A stretch of 50,628 nucleotides of DNA from Chloroflexota bacterium (GTDB lineage: Bacteria > Chloroflexota > Anaerolineae > JAAYZQ01). Below are positions 43,264-50,628 of the stretch, in pieces (position 1 is the first letter of the stretch; every line of letters begins with the position of its first letter). The stretch is from positions 1-50,628 of the forward strand of contig JAGVRI010000005.1 of the NCBI GenBank assembly GCA_018606645.1, in the 5' to 3' direction. Position numbers and translations under genes: made by a program. The notes beneath the pieces are model-generated. The model did no database searches, had not been told where the DNA came from, and saw only the letters and a program-made list of their open reading frames with translations.

Positions 43264-44559
43264 TTACCTCCCCCGTGAACTCATGGCCTTCAAACGTTCC
43301 GGCAGCTCTACTCCTGCCAGTTCAGCGGCTCGTTTCATCGCCTCAATCAGCCCTGCCGCAACGACCGTGAACTGGGTCGCGCCAATGTCTCCATCACGCC
43401 AGGCATTGATGAAACGGATCTCCCACGGGTCCATGCCAATCGCCTCGGCAATTCGGTTCATTTGCAGTTGCTCGGCCGAAGTGCCATTAATGATCCCAAA
43501 GCCGCGCATCGAACTGGCTGGTGGCTTGTTGGTGTAGACACAGATGCCATCGATCCAGATGTTCGGGATGGCAAACGGACCGGCGACCAGGATCGCATTC
43601 TTGTCTACCACATATGGCCCCATCCCGGAGTAGGCTCCGGTATCATGGATGGTGCGGACCTTCCGAGCCACGATGCGCCCATCTTTCTTGACCCCGTCTT
43701 TGAACTCGAAGGTCCAGGGCCCGCGTTTGGTCGTGTAGAGCATCTCTTCGTGTCGCGTGAGGCGATATTTGACCGGCTTGCGAATCTTGAGGGCCATGAG
43801 ACCGGCAACATGGTCACAGTGAATGTCGTTCTTGGCTCCAAAGCCACCACCGACCGTGCCGCCGATGTAGCGGATCTTGTTCATGGGGAGGTTAAAGATA
43901 GCACTGAGCATACCTAGATGGAAGTAGAGGTCCTGGCTCACGGTGTGGATCGCCAGCCGGTCTGTCTCGTCAATATAAGCAACCGAGACCTGAGGTTCCA
44001 TCGGCGCATGGTCATTGGTGGAGTTTGTATAGGTGCCTTCGATGATATAATCCGCCTGCTTAAAGCCTTCCTCCACGTCACCGAGTCGGATCTTGCGGGT
44101 CGTACCGCTGTTGAACACCCAGACATTGCCCTCAGGGCGCACCAGCGGCGCATCGGGCTGCATGGCCTCAAAGGGATCAAACACCGGAGTCTGCTCCTCG
44201 ATCTCCAGCTTGATCTTCTCCAGCGCTTCCATGGCCGTGTCTTCGTCCACTGCCGCCACTGCTGCAATACGCTCGCCCTTGTACCGGATATGCTCCGGGG
44301 TAAAGACCGGTTGGTCCGGGATCAGTCCGTAGGCATTCTTCCCTGGGACATCCTTGGCGGTGATGACCCCTGCCACACCAGGCATCCTTTCGGCAGCCGA
44401 GACATCCAGATGACGAATGATCCCTTTATGGACTGGGCTCAGCAGAACCTTAATGTAGAGCATTCCAGGGAGGTGGATGTCGTCCACGAAGGTGGTTCTC
44501 CCAGTCACATGTCCAATTCCATCGTACCGGGGTATCGGTTTGCCCACATACTCGGTCAT
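43264..44559 (-). CDS. Molybdenum hydroxylase, N-terminal Mo subunit (NdhL-like)
   Basis: A 431-residue protein equal to the N-terminal half of the xanthine dehydrogenase family large subunit, binding the molybdopterin cytosine dinucleotide cofactor with its partner. It shows the YVGKPIPRYDGIGHVTGRTTF opening (in parts), GGTVGGGFGAKND near 230, and SSMRGFG with the conserved Arg near 355. The C-terminal end stops at the point where the domain normally continues. The order FAD, Fe-S, Mo-N, Mo-C with 5-nt gaps indicates one operon. Substrate unknown; hydroxylation of an N-heterocycle or purine is likely. Confidence 0.92.
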   Translation of the reverse strand: MTEYVGKPIPRYDGIGHVTGRTTFVDDIHLPGMLYIKVLLSPVHKGIIRHLDVSAAERMPGVAGVITAKDVPGKNAYGLIPDQPVFTPEHIRYKGERIAAVAAVDEDTAMEALEKIKLEIEEQTPVFDPFEAMQPDAPLVRPEGNVWVFNSGTTRKIRLGDVEEGFKQADYIIEGTYTNSTNDHAPMEPQVSVAYIDETDRLAIHTVSQDLYFHLGMLSAIFNLPMNKIRYIGGTVGGGFGAKNDIHCDHVAGLMALKIRKPVKYRLTRHEEMLYTTKRGPWTFEFKDGVKKDGRIVARKVRTIHDTGAYSGMGPYVVDKNAILVAGPFAIPNIWIDGICVYTNKPPASSMRGFGIINGTSAEQLQMNRIAEAIGMDPWEIRFINAWRDGDIGATQFTVVAAGLIEAMKRAAELAGVELPERLKAMSSRGR

Positions 44560-44564
44560 GATCC

Positions 44565-45047
44565 CTACTCCTTTACCTCAGCATACTCGCCGCGAGCTAC
44601 TGCCTGGACAGCTTCCAGCACTTCTTGATAGGTGCCGCAGCGACAGAGATTGCCTGATATGGCTTCTACAATCTCTTCCCGGGTGGGATGAGGGTTCTTG
44701 TCCAACAGCGCCTTGGCCGCGAGAATCATTCCCGGTGTGCAGAAGCCGCACTGCGCGGCATAATGTTCATGGAAGGCGCGTTGGAGCGGATGCAGCTTTC
44801 CGTTCTTGCTCAGCCCTTCGACCGTCATCACTTCTTGGCCGGCCACACTCAATGCCAAGGTCAAACAAGAACGCACAGGTTCGCCGTTCAGCAAGACAGT
44901 ACAGGCGCCGCAGTCTCCCTCATCACATCCGCGTTTAGGACTCATCACACGGAGCTTCTCCCGGAGTACATCGAGGAGAGTGTCGGTAGGCTCTGCCAGA
45001 ACATCCACGGGCTGGCCATTTAAGACAAACGACAATATGTATTTCAT
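44565..45047 (-). CDS. Molybdenum hydroxylase, [2Fe-2S] subunit
   Basis: A 160-residue electron-transfer subunit with two [2Fe-2S] clusters. The plant-type ferredoxin site is C41, C46, C49 and C61 (CDEGDCGACTVLLNG). The C-terminal helical site is C100, C103, C135 and C137 (QCGFCTPGM and LCRCG). The ATG at 45047 is set by GGAGGAAGGGGAACG directly upstream; in-frame codons before it overlap the FAD gene and are non-coding. It passes electrons from the Mo centre to the FAD subunit. Confidence 0.95.
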   Translation of the reverse strand: MKYILSFVLNGQPVDVLAEPTDTLLDVLREKLRVMSPKRGCDEGDCGACTVLLNGEPVRSCLTLALSVAGQEVMTVEGLSKNGKLHPLQRAFHEHYAAQCGFCTPGMILAAKALLDKNPHPTREEIVEAISGNLCRCGTYQEVLEAVQAVARGEYAEVKE

Positions 45048-45066
45048 CGTTCCCCTTCCTCCTCGT

Positions 45067-45918
45067 CTACCCTTCCATGTCAGCCGCCCGCGCCAGTGCT
45101 CGGGCGACCAGCACGGTCCCTGCCTTCTTGCGATACCAGCTCGTTGCGCGTTGATCGTCAATCGGGCTGCTCTCGGCCACTGCCTCGGCGGCGCACCGAT
45201 CGATCAGTGACTTGTCGAGTACTTGACCTTTGATCAGGCTCTCAGCCCTGGTACAGCGCAGCGGCACCGGCGCCATCGCACCCAATGCAATTCGCGCGTC
45301 CTTGCACTGAGCTCCCTCCATTTCCAGTCGGACCGCCACGTTCACCACAGATAGCGTCATGGCCTTGCGCCGGCCCAGTTTGAGAAACACGCTCTTGCCC
45401 TTCTGATGTGGGAGGGAGACCTCGATGAGTAGTTCATCCGGTTCCAGTACGGTCTTACCCGGGCCGACAAAGAAATCATTGATCGCCACCTTGCGGTTCC
45501 CCCGAGTGCTGGTGAGCAGCAATTCGGCGTCTAGAATCAAGAGCGGGGTAGCCAGATCGGCCGCAGGGGAGGCATTTGCCAGGTTTCCGCCGATGGTTGC
45601 GGTGGTTCGAATGGCAGCACTACCGGATTGCCGGGCGGCTTCTGCCAGGGCACTGGCCCTTTCGGCCACCAGCGGGTTGGACGCAAGCTTGCTAGTCGGG
45701 GTGGCCGCACCGATGACTAGCTTCCCATCTGCTTCTTTGATGTAATCCAAACCCAGTCTGCCAATGTGCAAAAGCACCTCAGGTTTGAGCTGGTAATAAT
45801 TGATCTTGGGAAGCAAATCGGTACCACCAGCGACAACGGTAACCTTTTCCCGATACTCAGCCAGCAGTCGGACTGCTTCGCCGATCTCGGTTGGAGCGAA
45901 ATAGATGCATTCTCCCAT
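45067..45918 (-). CDS. Molybdenum hydroxylase, FAD subunit (CoxM/NdhF-like)
   Basis: A 283-residue FAD-binding subunit of the xanthine dehydrogenase/CO dehydrogenase family. FAD motifs are VAGGTDLLP (about 30-38) and TIGGNLANASPAAD (about 108-121), followed by the CO_deh_flav_C domain (LKLGRRKAMTLSVVNVAVRL). It is the first gene of the enzyme operon, 65 bp after the LacI regulator gene, with an AGGAGAAAGGGGG site. Together with the three following genes it forms a complete hydroxylase. Confidence 0.95.
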   Translation of the reverse strand: MGECIYFAPTEIGEAVRLLAEYREKVTVVAGGTDLLPKINYYQLKPEVLLHIGRLGLDYIKEADGKLVIGAATPTSKLASNPLVAERASALAEAARQSGSAAIRTTATIGGNLANASPAADLATPLLILDAELLLTSTRGNRKVAINDFFVGPGKTVLEPDELLIEVSLPHQKGKSVFLKLGRRKAMTLSVVNVAVRLEMEGAQCKDARIALGAMAPVPLRCTRAESLIKGQVLDKSLIDRCAAEAVAESSPIDDQRATSWYRKKAGTVLVARALARAADMEG

Positions 45919-45983
45919 TATGATCCCCCTTTCTCCTTGTGCACATCCAACGTCCCTTAGCCAATGATGGTACCCAGATCGCT

Positions 45984-47030
45984 TTACTGGCTTCTCACCC
46001 CCTTTCCACTTGCTGATGAGGGCGCCGGTCCACTGGTCCTCCGCACAATGAGCTCGGGTTCGTAGACCTCAATCATTCCGTCTTGGGGCAGCGCTCTGCC
46101 TTCGATCAGGTCCAGAAGAATTTCCAATGCCCGGCGGGCCATTTTGGCCATTGGTTGTTCCATAGTGGTCAGGCTAATAGCCCGAAGCGACGAGAGGGGA
46201 ATATTGTCAAATCCCACCACTGAGAGGTCCTCAGGCACTCGAACTCCGGCATCCCAGGCCGCATCCAAGGCGCCAAAGGCCATACAGTCGTTTGCGCAAA
46301 AGATAGCCGTCGGGGGAACTGGAAGCTGCAGTAAACGGCTAGTAGCTTCGTAGGCTGCCTCTCGGATATAGTCACCCCGTTCGAGGTAGACATTCTCTAC
46401 TTTGAACCCATGATCCATGAGACTCTGCCGGTATCCCGCTTCGCGATCCTGGCTGGTAGTTGTATTGGGTAAGCCACGGATAAACGCGATCCGCGAATGT
46501 CCTAATTCCAACAAATATTGAGTCATCCGGTAGGCACCACCCTCGTTATCGGTCAAGACGCTTGGTACATTCAATCCCTTCAAGTAACGGTTGACAAAGA
46601 CGAAGGGAATTCCGGCCTGCATCAACTGCTCAGGGGCACCGCTCCGAGGAGTGATCGACGTGAATAGCACCCCGGCTACCCGTTGTTCGATCAAGAAACG
46701 TACATAGATTCGATCCTTGGAAGGATCGCGTTGGGTATTACACAACAAAGTCACATAACCACTCTCGCGGGCCAATCCCTCCACACTTTCGACCAGCTCC
46801 GGATAAAAAGGGTTGACAATGTCCGACACAATGAGGCCTATCTTGTTGGTTCGTCGCGTTACGAGGCTCCTGGCTTCCGCATTCGGAACATACCCCAGCT
46901 CATCGATGACTTTTAGAACGCGGCGTCGAGTTTCCTCGCGAACATTAGGCTTGTTATTGATGACCCGCGATACGGTCGCCTGAGAAACGCCGGCGTGCGC
47001 TGCAATCTCCTTGCTGTTCCTCAAGGGCAT
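45984..47030 (-). CDS. LacI-family transcriptional regulator
   Basis: A 348-residue repressor. The ATG at 47030 opens [20 protein letters not shown], the standard LacI helix-turn-helix with the hinge region ([19 protein letters not shown]). The effector domain has the [17 protein letters not shown] opening and ends in the usual Q-P dimer region. The ligand is unknown; a sugar-acid or pathway intermediate is possible. Its promoter overlaps a palindrome that it may bind itself. It precedes the molybdenum hydroxylase genes in the same direction and likely controls them. Confidence 0.93.
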   Translation of the reverse strand: MPLRNSKEIAAHAGVSQATVSRVINNKPNVREETRRRVLKVIDELGYVPNAEARSLVTRRTNKIGLIVSDIVNPFYPELVESVEGLARESGYVTLLCNTQRDPSKDRIYVRFLIEQRVAGVLFTSITPRSGAPEQLMQAGIPFVFVNRYLKGLNVPSVLTDNEGGAYRMTQYLLELGHSRIAFIRGLPNTTTSQDREAGYRQSLMDHGFKVENVYLERGDYIREAAYEATSRLLQLPVPPTAIFCANDCMAFGALDAAWDAGVRVPEDLSVVGFDNIPLSSLRAISLTTMEQPMAKMARRALEILLDLIEGRALPQDGMIEVYEPELIVRRTSGPAPSSASGKGVRSQ

Positions 47031-47053
47031 GATCAAGTCCTTCGTTGGCCAAG

Positions 47054-47081
47054 ATGTATACGTATTCATGACGATATACAT
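47054..47081. promoter_or_regulatory. Putative LacI-type operator
   Basis: TGTATACGTATTCA (47055-47068) is a near-palindrome centred on CG, as LacI-family sites are. An outer pair ATGTATA/TATACAT (47054-47060 and 47075-47081) surrounds it. It lies between the -10 box and the regulator's start codon, so repression of its own transcription is likely. Confidence 0.6.
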
Positions 47082-47108
47082 GATACCAAATTCCACGGTG
47101 ATTGTCAA
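47080..47108 (-). promoter_or_regulatory. Consensus promoter of the LacI gene
   Basis: Minus-strand TTGACA (47103-47108), 17 nt, TATCAT (47080-47085). The operator above overlaps its start region. It may also serve the hydroxylase operon by read-through. Confidence 0.85.
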
Positions 47109-47149
47109 GAGCTTTTTTGGTGGGGTTGGGGCTTTTCAATAATTATACG

Positions 47150-47490
47150 TCGGGTCATGACCTGGTCGTACCGCTCTCGGGCGGTGCGTTTCGTACCGGC
47201 CTGAAAGATGTGATTGATTTTCGTTCGCAGCGCGTGCGCTGGTGGGCAGGTTTGGGCATCGTGGCGGCCGTACACGTATTGGAAGTACTTGCGCAGCTCT
47301 TGTAGGGCGTGGAAGATACGTCCAGGAGGCCCTCAGCCGTTATGATGTCGCTGCCATGGTGCAACCGGCGGGAAAAAATCGTGGCATAAAGCCGAACAAA
47401 ACCCCCCAGGGCACCCAAGGTCCGGGTACCGAGGGGCTCAACCCAGGCTACTGGGGAATGACAACCGGGGCCCCAGTGCCCGATCCGTGT
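47150..47490 (-). other. Possible degraded coding remnant
   Basis: On the minus strand one frame reads LGGFVRLYATIF and SRRLHHGSDIITAEGLLD. After an apparent shift another reads HALQELRKYFQYVYGRHDAQ. The pieces look like parts of one decayed gene, perhaps a transposase-type protein, but I cannot name the family. There is no start signal or promoter. No intact gene is seen between 47109 and 47496. Confidence 0.3.
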
Positions 47491-47496
47491 TAGCCA

Positions 47497-48327
47497 TCAA
47501 CTGCGGCGCAGACGGGGAGGCACACCTCCCAATTGGGCGGAAATGGCCCGCGCTGCCTCCATCACCGCCGCCCCGATCTCGTCAAACCGTTCGCGGGTGA
47601 CCACCAGGATCGATCCGGAGGCGCTTAACGCCGCAACCACCTTCTCATTATCCCAGATCGGCGCTCCCACACACCTTAACCCAGGCAGCGACTCTTCATC
47701 ATCAATGGCATATCCGCGCTCTCTGACCCGCTCCAGTTCCTGAACTAATCCCTCGACGGTAGTGATGGTTCGTGGTGTCAGGGGAGTGAGAGGAATCTGG
47801 TCCAGGAGGTCCTCCAGTTCATCCGGAGGGAGAAACGCGATCAGCGCCTTCCCGAGGGCGGTATGATGCACACCAAAACGATCTCCAGCCGAGTACGCCA
47901 TCCGCAACGGTGAACCGGCCGGCTCGACTGTTTCCACGTAGACGATTTCGTATCGATCCCGGATTGCCAGGTTGGCTGACAGGTTGAACTGGGCCGATAA
48001 CCGCTGCATGATGGGGCGGGCCAGCGCTCCAATGTTCATCATCCGCGTGCGGTGATACAGGCTCCCGATCTCAAAGGTCCTGATGCCCAAACGGTATTTG
48101 TCTGTCTCGGGATTCTGTTCGATAAACCCTTCTTCACTCATGCAGCGGAGAAGGCGCACCAGGGTGCTTTTGTGGAAGCCGAGTTTCTCGTGCAACTCGG
48201 CAATGGACAGTTCAAAGTCTTTGACCGTAAAACAACCCAGGATCTTCAAGGCCCGGCTCACCGCCTGGGTATGATACGCTGATTCGCCACGTCTTTCTTT
48301 TCGCCTGGTCTGACCTGTCTTTCTCAT
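47497..48327 (-). CDS. IclR-family transcriptional regulator
   Basis: A 276-residue regulator with an N-terminal winged helix (about 20-85: AVSRALKILGCF, HKSTLVRLLRCM) and the IclR effector domain (about 100-265: GDRFGVHHTALGKALIAFLP, GYAIDDEESLPGLRCVGAPIWD). Members control aromatic and acid catabolism. It lies between the hydroxylase regulator and the aldolase gene, with its own promoter, and probably governs the aldolase/enoate reductase genes or the whole island. Confidence 0.93.
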   Translation of the reverse strand: MRKTGQTRRKERRGESAYHTQAVSRALKILGCFTVKDFELSIAELHEKLGFHKSTLVRLLRCMSEEGFIEQNPETDKYRLGIRTFEIGSLYHRTRMMNIGALARPIMQRLSAQFNLSANLAIRDRYEIVYVETVEPAGSPLRMAYSAGDRFGVHHTALGKALIAFLPPDELEDLLDQIPLTPLTPRTITTVEGLVQELERVRERGYAIDDEESLPGLRCVGAPIWDNEKVVAALSASGSILVVTRERFDEIGAAVMEAARAISAQLGGVPPRLRRS

Positions 48328-48435
48328 CTCCTGCCTCTTTCTCCATAAGACGCGGAGCTTGCATCAGCCCATCAAGAACCTGAAACTTGCCCCGTGATCG
48401 AATCTCTTGCTCGCTTAGAGGATCATTTATAGTAC

Positions 48436-48464
48436 ATTATACAACGAAATTCATCTAATGTCCA
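48436..48464 (-). promoter_or_regulatory. Promoter of the IclR gene
   Basis: Minus-strand TGGACA (48459-48464), 17 nt, TATAAT (48436-48441). AT-rich flanks may include the regulator's own site, but no clear palindrome is resolved. Confidence 0.7.
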
Positions 48465-48491
48465 TGTGGTCAGGTGGAGATGATCTCCGCG

Positions 48492-49274
48492 CTAGCAGAC
48501 GGTGCGAAGCTCGGTCACCATCGCCTGGCACGCTCGCAGGAAAATGCCTACATCCACACTCACGGCCACAAACTGGACTCCCAAATCTCGCCAACGTCGG
48601 GCCTCCTCCACATGATCGGCATAGATCCCTACTGCCTTCCCTCTTGCTCTGGCGGTGGTTACAATCTGTTTGATTTTAGATAGCACGACCGGGGCGTCGA
48701 TCTGCCCCGGTACACCCAACGATTGCGATAGATCGTATGGGCCAATAAAGACCAGATCGATATGCTCGGTCTCGACAATGTCATCCAGATTTTGGACCGC
48801 CAGCATACCTTCGATCTGCACGCCGATCATGGTTCGCTCGTTGGCTTGCGGGAAATAGGTCCCCATTGGCACGGTGCTGTAGCGAGCAGATCGGGCGTAG
48901 GGATCCATCCCCCGCTCGCCCCAGGGATGGAACCGACTGCCGCGAACCACTGACTCGGCCTCTGCCCGGGTCTTCAGGTTCGGGACCAGGATCCCCTCGC
49001 ACCCCGTATCTAGAGCGCGCGACAATATAGAGGGTTGACTATCGTGGGTGCGGATGACGGGTGCGATACCGGCTCCTTGCGCCGCACGCACCATCTCCTC
49101 GGCCCGCTCGAAGGTAAAGGGGCTATGCTCGAGATCGATCACACAGAAATCGAATCCGGCATAGGCTGCCAGTTCAACCACAGCCGACGCGGGGATCTTG
49201 AGAAACGGACCAAACAGGCATTCACCCGCCATCAGCCTGTGACGGACAGTCGCGCTCTTGGCTGAATTGGCCAT
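48492..49274 (-). CDS. HpcH/HpaI-family aldolase
   Basis: About 260 residues, a class II metal-dependent aldolase of the type cleaving 4-hydroxy-2-oxo acids to pyruvate or a related keto acid and an aldehyde. Motifs are FDFCVIDLEHSPF (with catalytic His), R in PVIRTH, GVQIEG (metal-binding Glu) and FIGPYDLSQSLG (metal-binding Asp). The start is MANSAK at 49274; a TTG at 49298 overlapping the upstream stop is possible. It follows the enoate reductase gene directly and is thus in the same operon. Confidence 0.9.
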   Translation of the reverse strand: MANSAKSATVRHRLMAGECLFGPFLKIPASAVVELAAYAGFDFCVIDLEHSPFTFERAEEMVRAAQGAGIAPVIRTHDSQPSILSRALDTGCEGILVPNLKTRAEAESVVRGSRFHPWGERGMDPYARSARYSTVPMGTYFPQANERTMIGVQIEGMLAVQNLDDIVETEHIDLVFIGPYDLSQSLGVPGQIDAPVVLSKIKQIVTTARARGKAVGIYADHVEEARRWRDLGVQFVAVSVDVGIFLRACQAMVTELRTVC

Positions 49275-49294
49275 CTTATCAAACGCTCCACAAC

Positions 49295-50628
49295 TCAAAT
49301 CCTTAATGCCACCTCGGCGGCCTGTGCGGTGGCATCGGCGATGCGGGCCACCTGCCGGGCATCCCCGATAAGGTACAATTCCTCAACTTCCCCTTTCAGC
49401 TCTTCGGCCAGTTCATTTGCCGGTTTGCTGCCCATGGCCAGCACGACATTGGTAAAGCCCTCAAGTAGCCGGGTTCGGCCGTTCACACTCACCAACACCC
49501 CGTGATCAGTGATCGCTTCCGCCCGTGCCCCGGTGACGATCTGGACGCCGAGCTGAGCCAGCCGATGCATCAGGTAGGCGCGCGGCACCTTGGGCATATC
49601 CCCGGCAATCTGGTCCAACATCTCGATCAGGGTCACATCCCGATGGCGATCGGCCAGATACTCGGCCGTCTCTGCCCCGACCATCCCTCCCCCCAACACC
49701 GCCACCTTGGGGCCGACAAAGGCTCTGCCGGTCAGTACATCCTTGGCCTGCACCACTTCGGGGCGGTCAAATCCGGGCAATGCCGGCCGCCATGGCACCG
49801 AACCTGAGGCCAGAATCACCACATCGGGCCTGCCGGCCCGCACCATATCGGATGTCACGGGGCTCCGCAATTGCACCTTCACCCCATACTTCTTGAGCAA
49901 CGGCACGCGGTTGGTAATGGCGTTCAGCAGCTCGCCCTTGTGGGGAGGAGCCGCCGCAGCGTGGATCTGCCCGCCCAGTTCGGCCTCTTTTTCAAACAGC
50001 GTCACCTGATGTCCGCGTTGTGCGGCCAGGAGAGCGGCTTCCATGCCGGCCACCCCGCCCCCGATCACCCACACCACCTTGGGCTTTCGGACGGGGCTCA
50101 GGTTCCACTGGAACTCCCGGCCAAGCTCAGGGTTGTTGTTGCAGTGTCGATAGGGCTGGGTGCAGGCATCGGCGCAGCCGAAACATTTGCGGATTTCGTC
50201 CCAGCGACCTTCCAGAGCCTTTTTCGGGAACTCTGGATCGGCCAGCGATGCGCGGCCCATCGCCACCAGATCGGCATGTCCATCGCGCACGATCTGATCG
50301 GCCAGCCGCACGTCGGTGATCCGACCTACGGTGATGACCGGGATATGGACCACCCGCTTGATAGCCGCTGCGGCGTAAACGTTGAATCCCCAATCTTTGG
50401 CCATGGGAGCCAGCACCACGCCCAAAGATGGCCCAATGTTGCCGATGGACACGTGGATCATATCGATCCCGGCCTCGGCCAACCGGACTGCAATGCGCGT
50501 GCTGTCCCGTAGCGTGAGTCCAATACCCAACGGCATCTCTTCCCCGACCAAGCGAAAGCCCACTGGGAAATCCGGCCCGACGAGTTCGCGGACCCGTTTC
50601 ACGACCTCCAGGGGGAAACGAAGGCGAT
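49295..50628 (-). CDS. NADH:flavin oxidoreductase / 2,4-dienoyl-CoA reductase-like (partial)
   Basis: At least 440 residues; the N-terminal part lies beyond the right edge. It has the C-terminal part of an Old Yellow Enzyme barrel (RIADVRLAD-like ITDVRLADQIVRDGHADLVAMGR), a [4Fe-4S] site (CFGCADAC ... HCNNNP), an FAD Rossmann motif (IGGGVAGMEAALLA) and an NAD(P) motif (LGGGMVGAETAEYLA). This is the FadH/BaiCD/enoate reductase layout of anaerobes, reducing activated C=C bonds. In this island it could saturate a hydroxylated ring or an unsaturated acid before aldol cleavage. Confidence 0.92.
   Translation of the reverse strand, partial: RLRFPLEVVKRVRELVGPDFPVGFRLVGEEMPLGIGLTLRDSTRIAVRLAEAGIDMIHVSIGNIGPSLGVVLAPMAKDWGFNVYAAAAIKRVVHIPVITVGRITDVRLADQIVRDGHADLVAMGRASLADPEFPKKALEGRWDEIRKCFGCADACTQPYRHCNNNPELGREFQWNLSPVRKPKVVWVIGGGVAGMEAALLAAQRGHQVTLFEKEAELGGQIHAAAAPPHKGELLNAITNRVPLLKKYGVKVQLRSPVTSDMVRAGRPDVVILASGSVPWRPALPGFDRPEVVQAKDVLTGRAFVGPKVAVLGGGMVGAETAEYLADRHRDVTLIEMLDQIAGDMPKVPRAYLMHRLAQLGVQIVTGARAEAITDHGVLVSVNGRTRLLEGFTNVVLAMGSKPANELAEELKGEVEELYLIGDARQVARIADATAQAAEVALRI

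Overview
The window is GC-rich bacterial chromosome, most likely from a member of the Chloroflexota (Anaerolineae-like). This is an inference. It rests on surface proteins with Thr-Pro linkers and PPC or PA14 domains, an archaeal-type HMG-CoA synthase/thiolase/DUF35 trio, a YfhO-type membrane glycosyltransferase, an HpnI-like glycosyltransferase and many catabolic oxidoreductases. No rRNA is present. There is one tRNA (Glu, CTC). Several promoters of the TTGACA-N17-TATAAT type can be read directly.

Layout, left to right. 1-3281 (minus) is a long secreted repeat protein cut off by the window edge; it is one uninterrupted frame with no stop. 3.3-6.4 kb is a decayed accessory patch: a small membrane protein, a 1.23-kb IS3-family element with a broken orfB, and a PD-(D/E)XK nuclease gene that lost its 5' end at the IS. 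6.4-9.2 kb (minus) holds HMG-CoA synthase, thiolase and DUF35. 9.4-12.4 kb is uvrA. 12.5-17.4 kb is a cell-envelope operon: a Dpm1-like glycosyltransferase and a 1369-residue YfhO-flippase fusion. 17.7-20.0 kb (plus) holds small housekeeping and accessory genes. 20-25 kb (minus) holds an HpnI-like glycosyltransferase coupled to a DUF362 protein, a phosphodiesterase-superfamily protein and an EamA transporter.

At 24,991-25,657 lies a compact unit bounded by inverted repeats. It carries only a GxxExxY (PD-(D/E)XK-like) gene and is preceded by two 101-bp internally deleted copies. This is the strongest candidate for a poorly described mobile system in the window. 25.7-33.2 kb holds an orphan 2-hydroxyacyl-CoA dehydratase-type subunit, an MFS transporter, a LysM/L,D-transpeptidase, DUF4416, acylphosphatase plus a FecR-domain protein, and a PA14 protein. 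tRNA-Glu follows, with an 18-bp perfect hairpin at its 3' end.

33.8-39.7 kb (plus) is a MoxR/CoxD-like ATPase, a CoxE-like VWA protein, a multi-sensor histidine kinase and a response regulator. From 39.6 kb to the right edge (all minus) is a catabolic island. It encodes a four-subunit molybdenum hydroxylase whose Mo subunit is split in two, as in clostridial nicotinate dehydrogenase, together with an AmiS/UreI-type channel, a cyclase-family hydrolase, a ThiS/MoaD-like protein, an SDR, LacI and IclR regulators, an HpcH/HpaI aldolase and a partial FMN/FAD/[4Fe-4S] enoate reductase. The set suggests uptake, hydroxylation, reduction, hydrolysis and aldol cleavage of an unidentified, perhaps N-heterocyclic, substrate.
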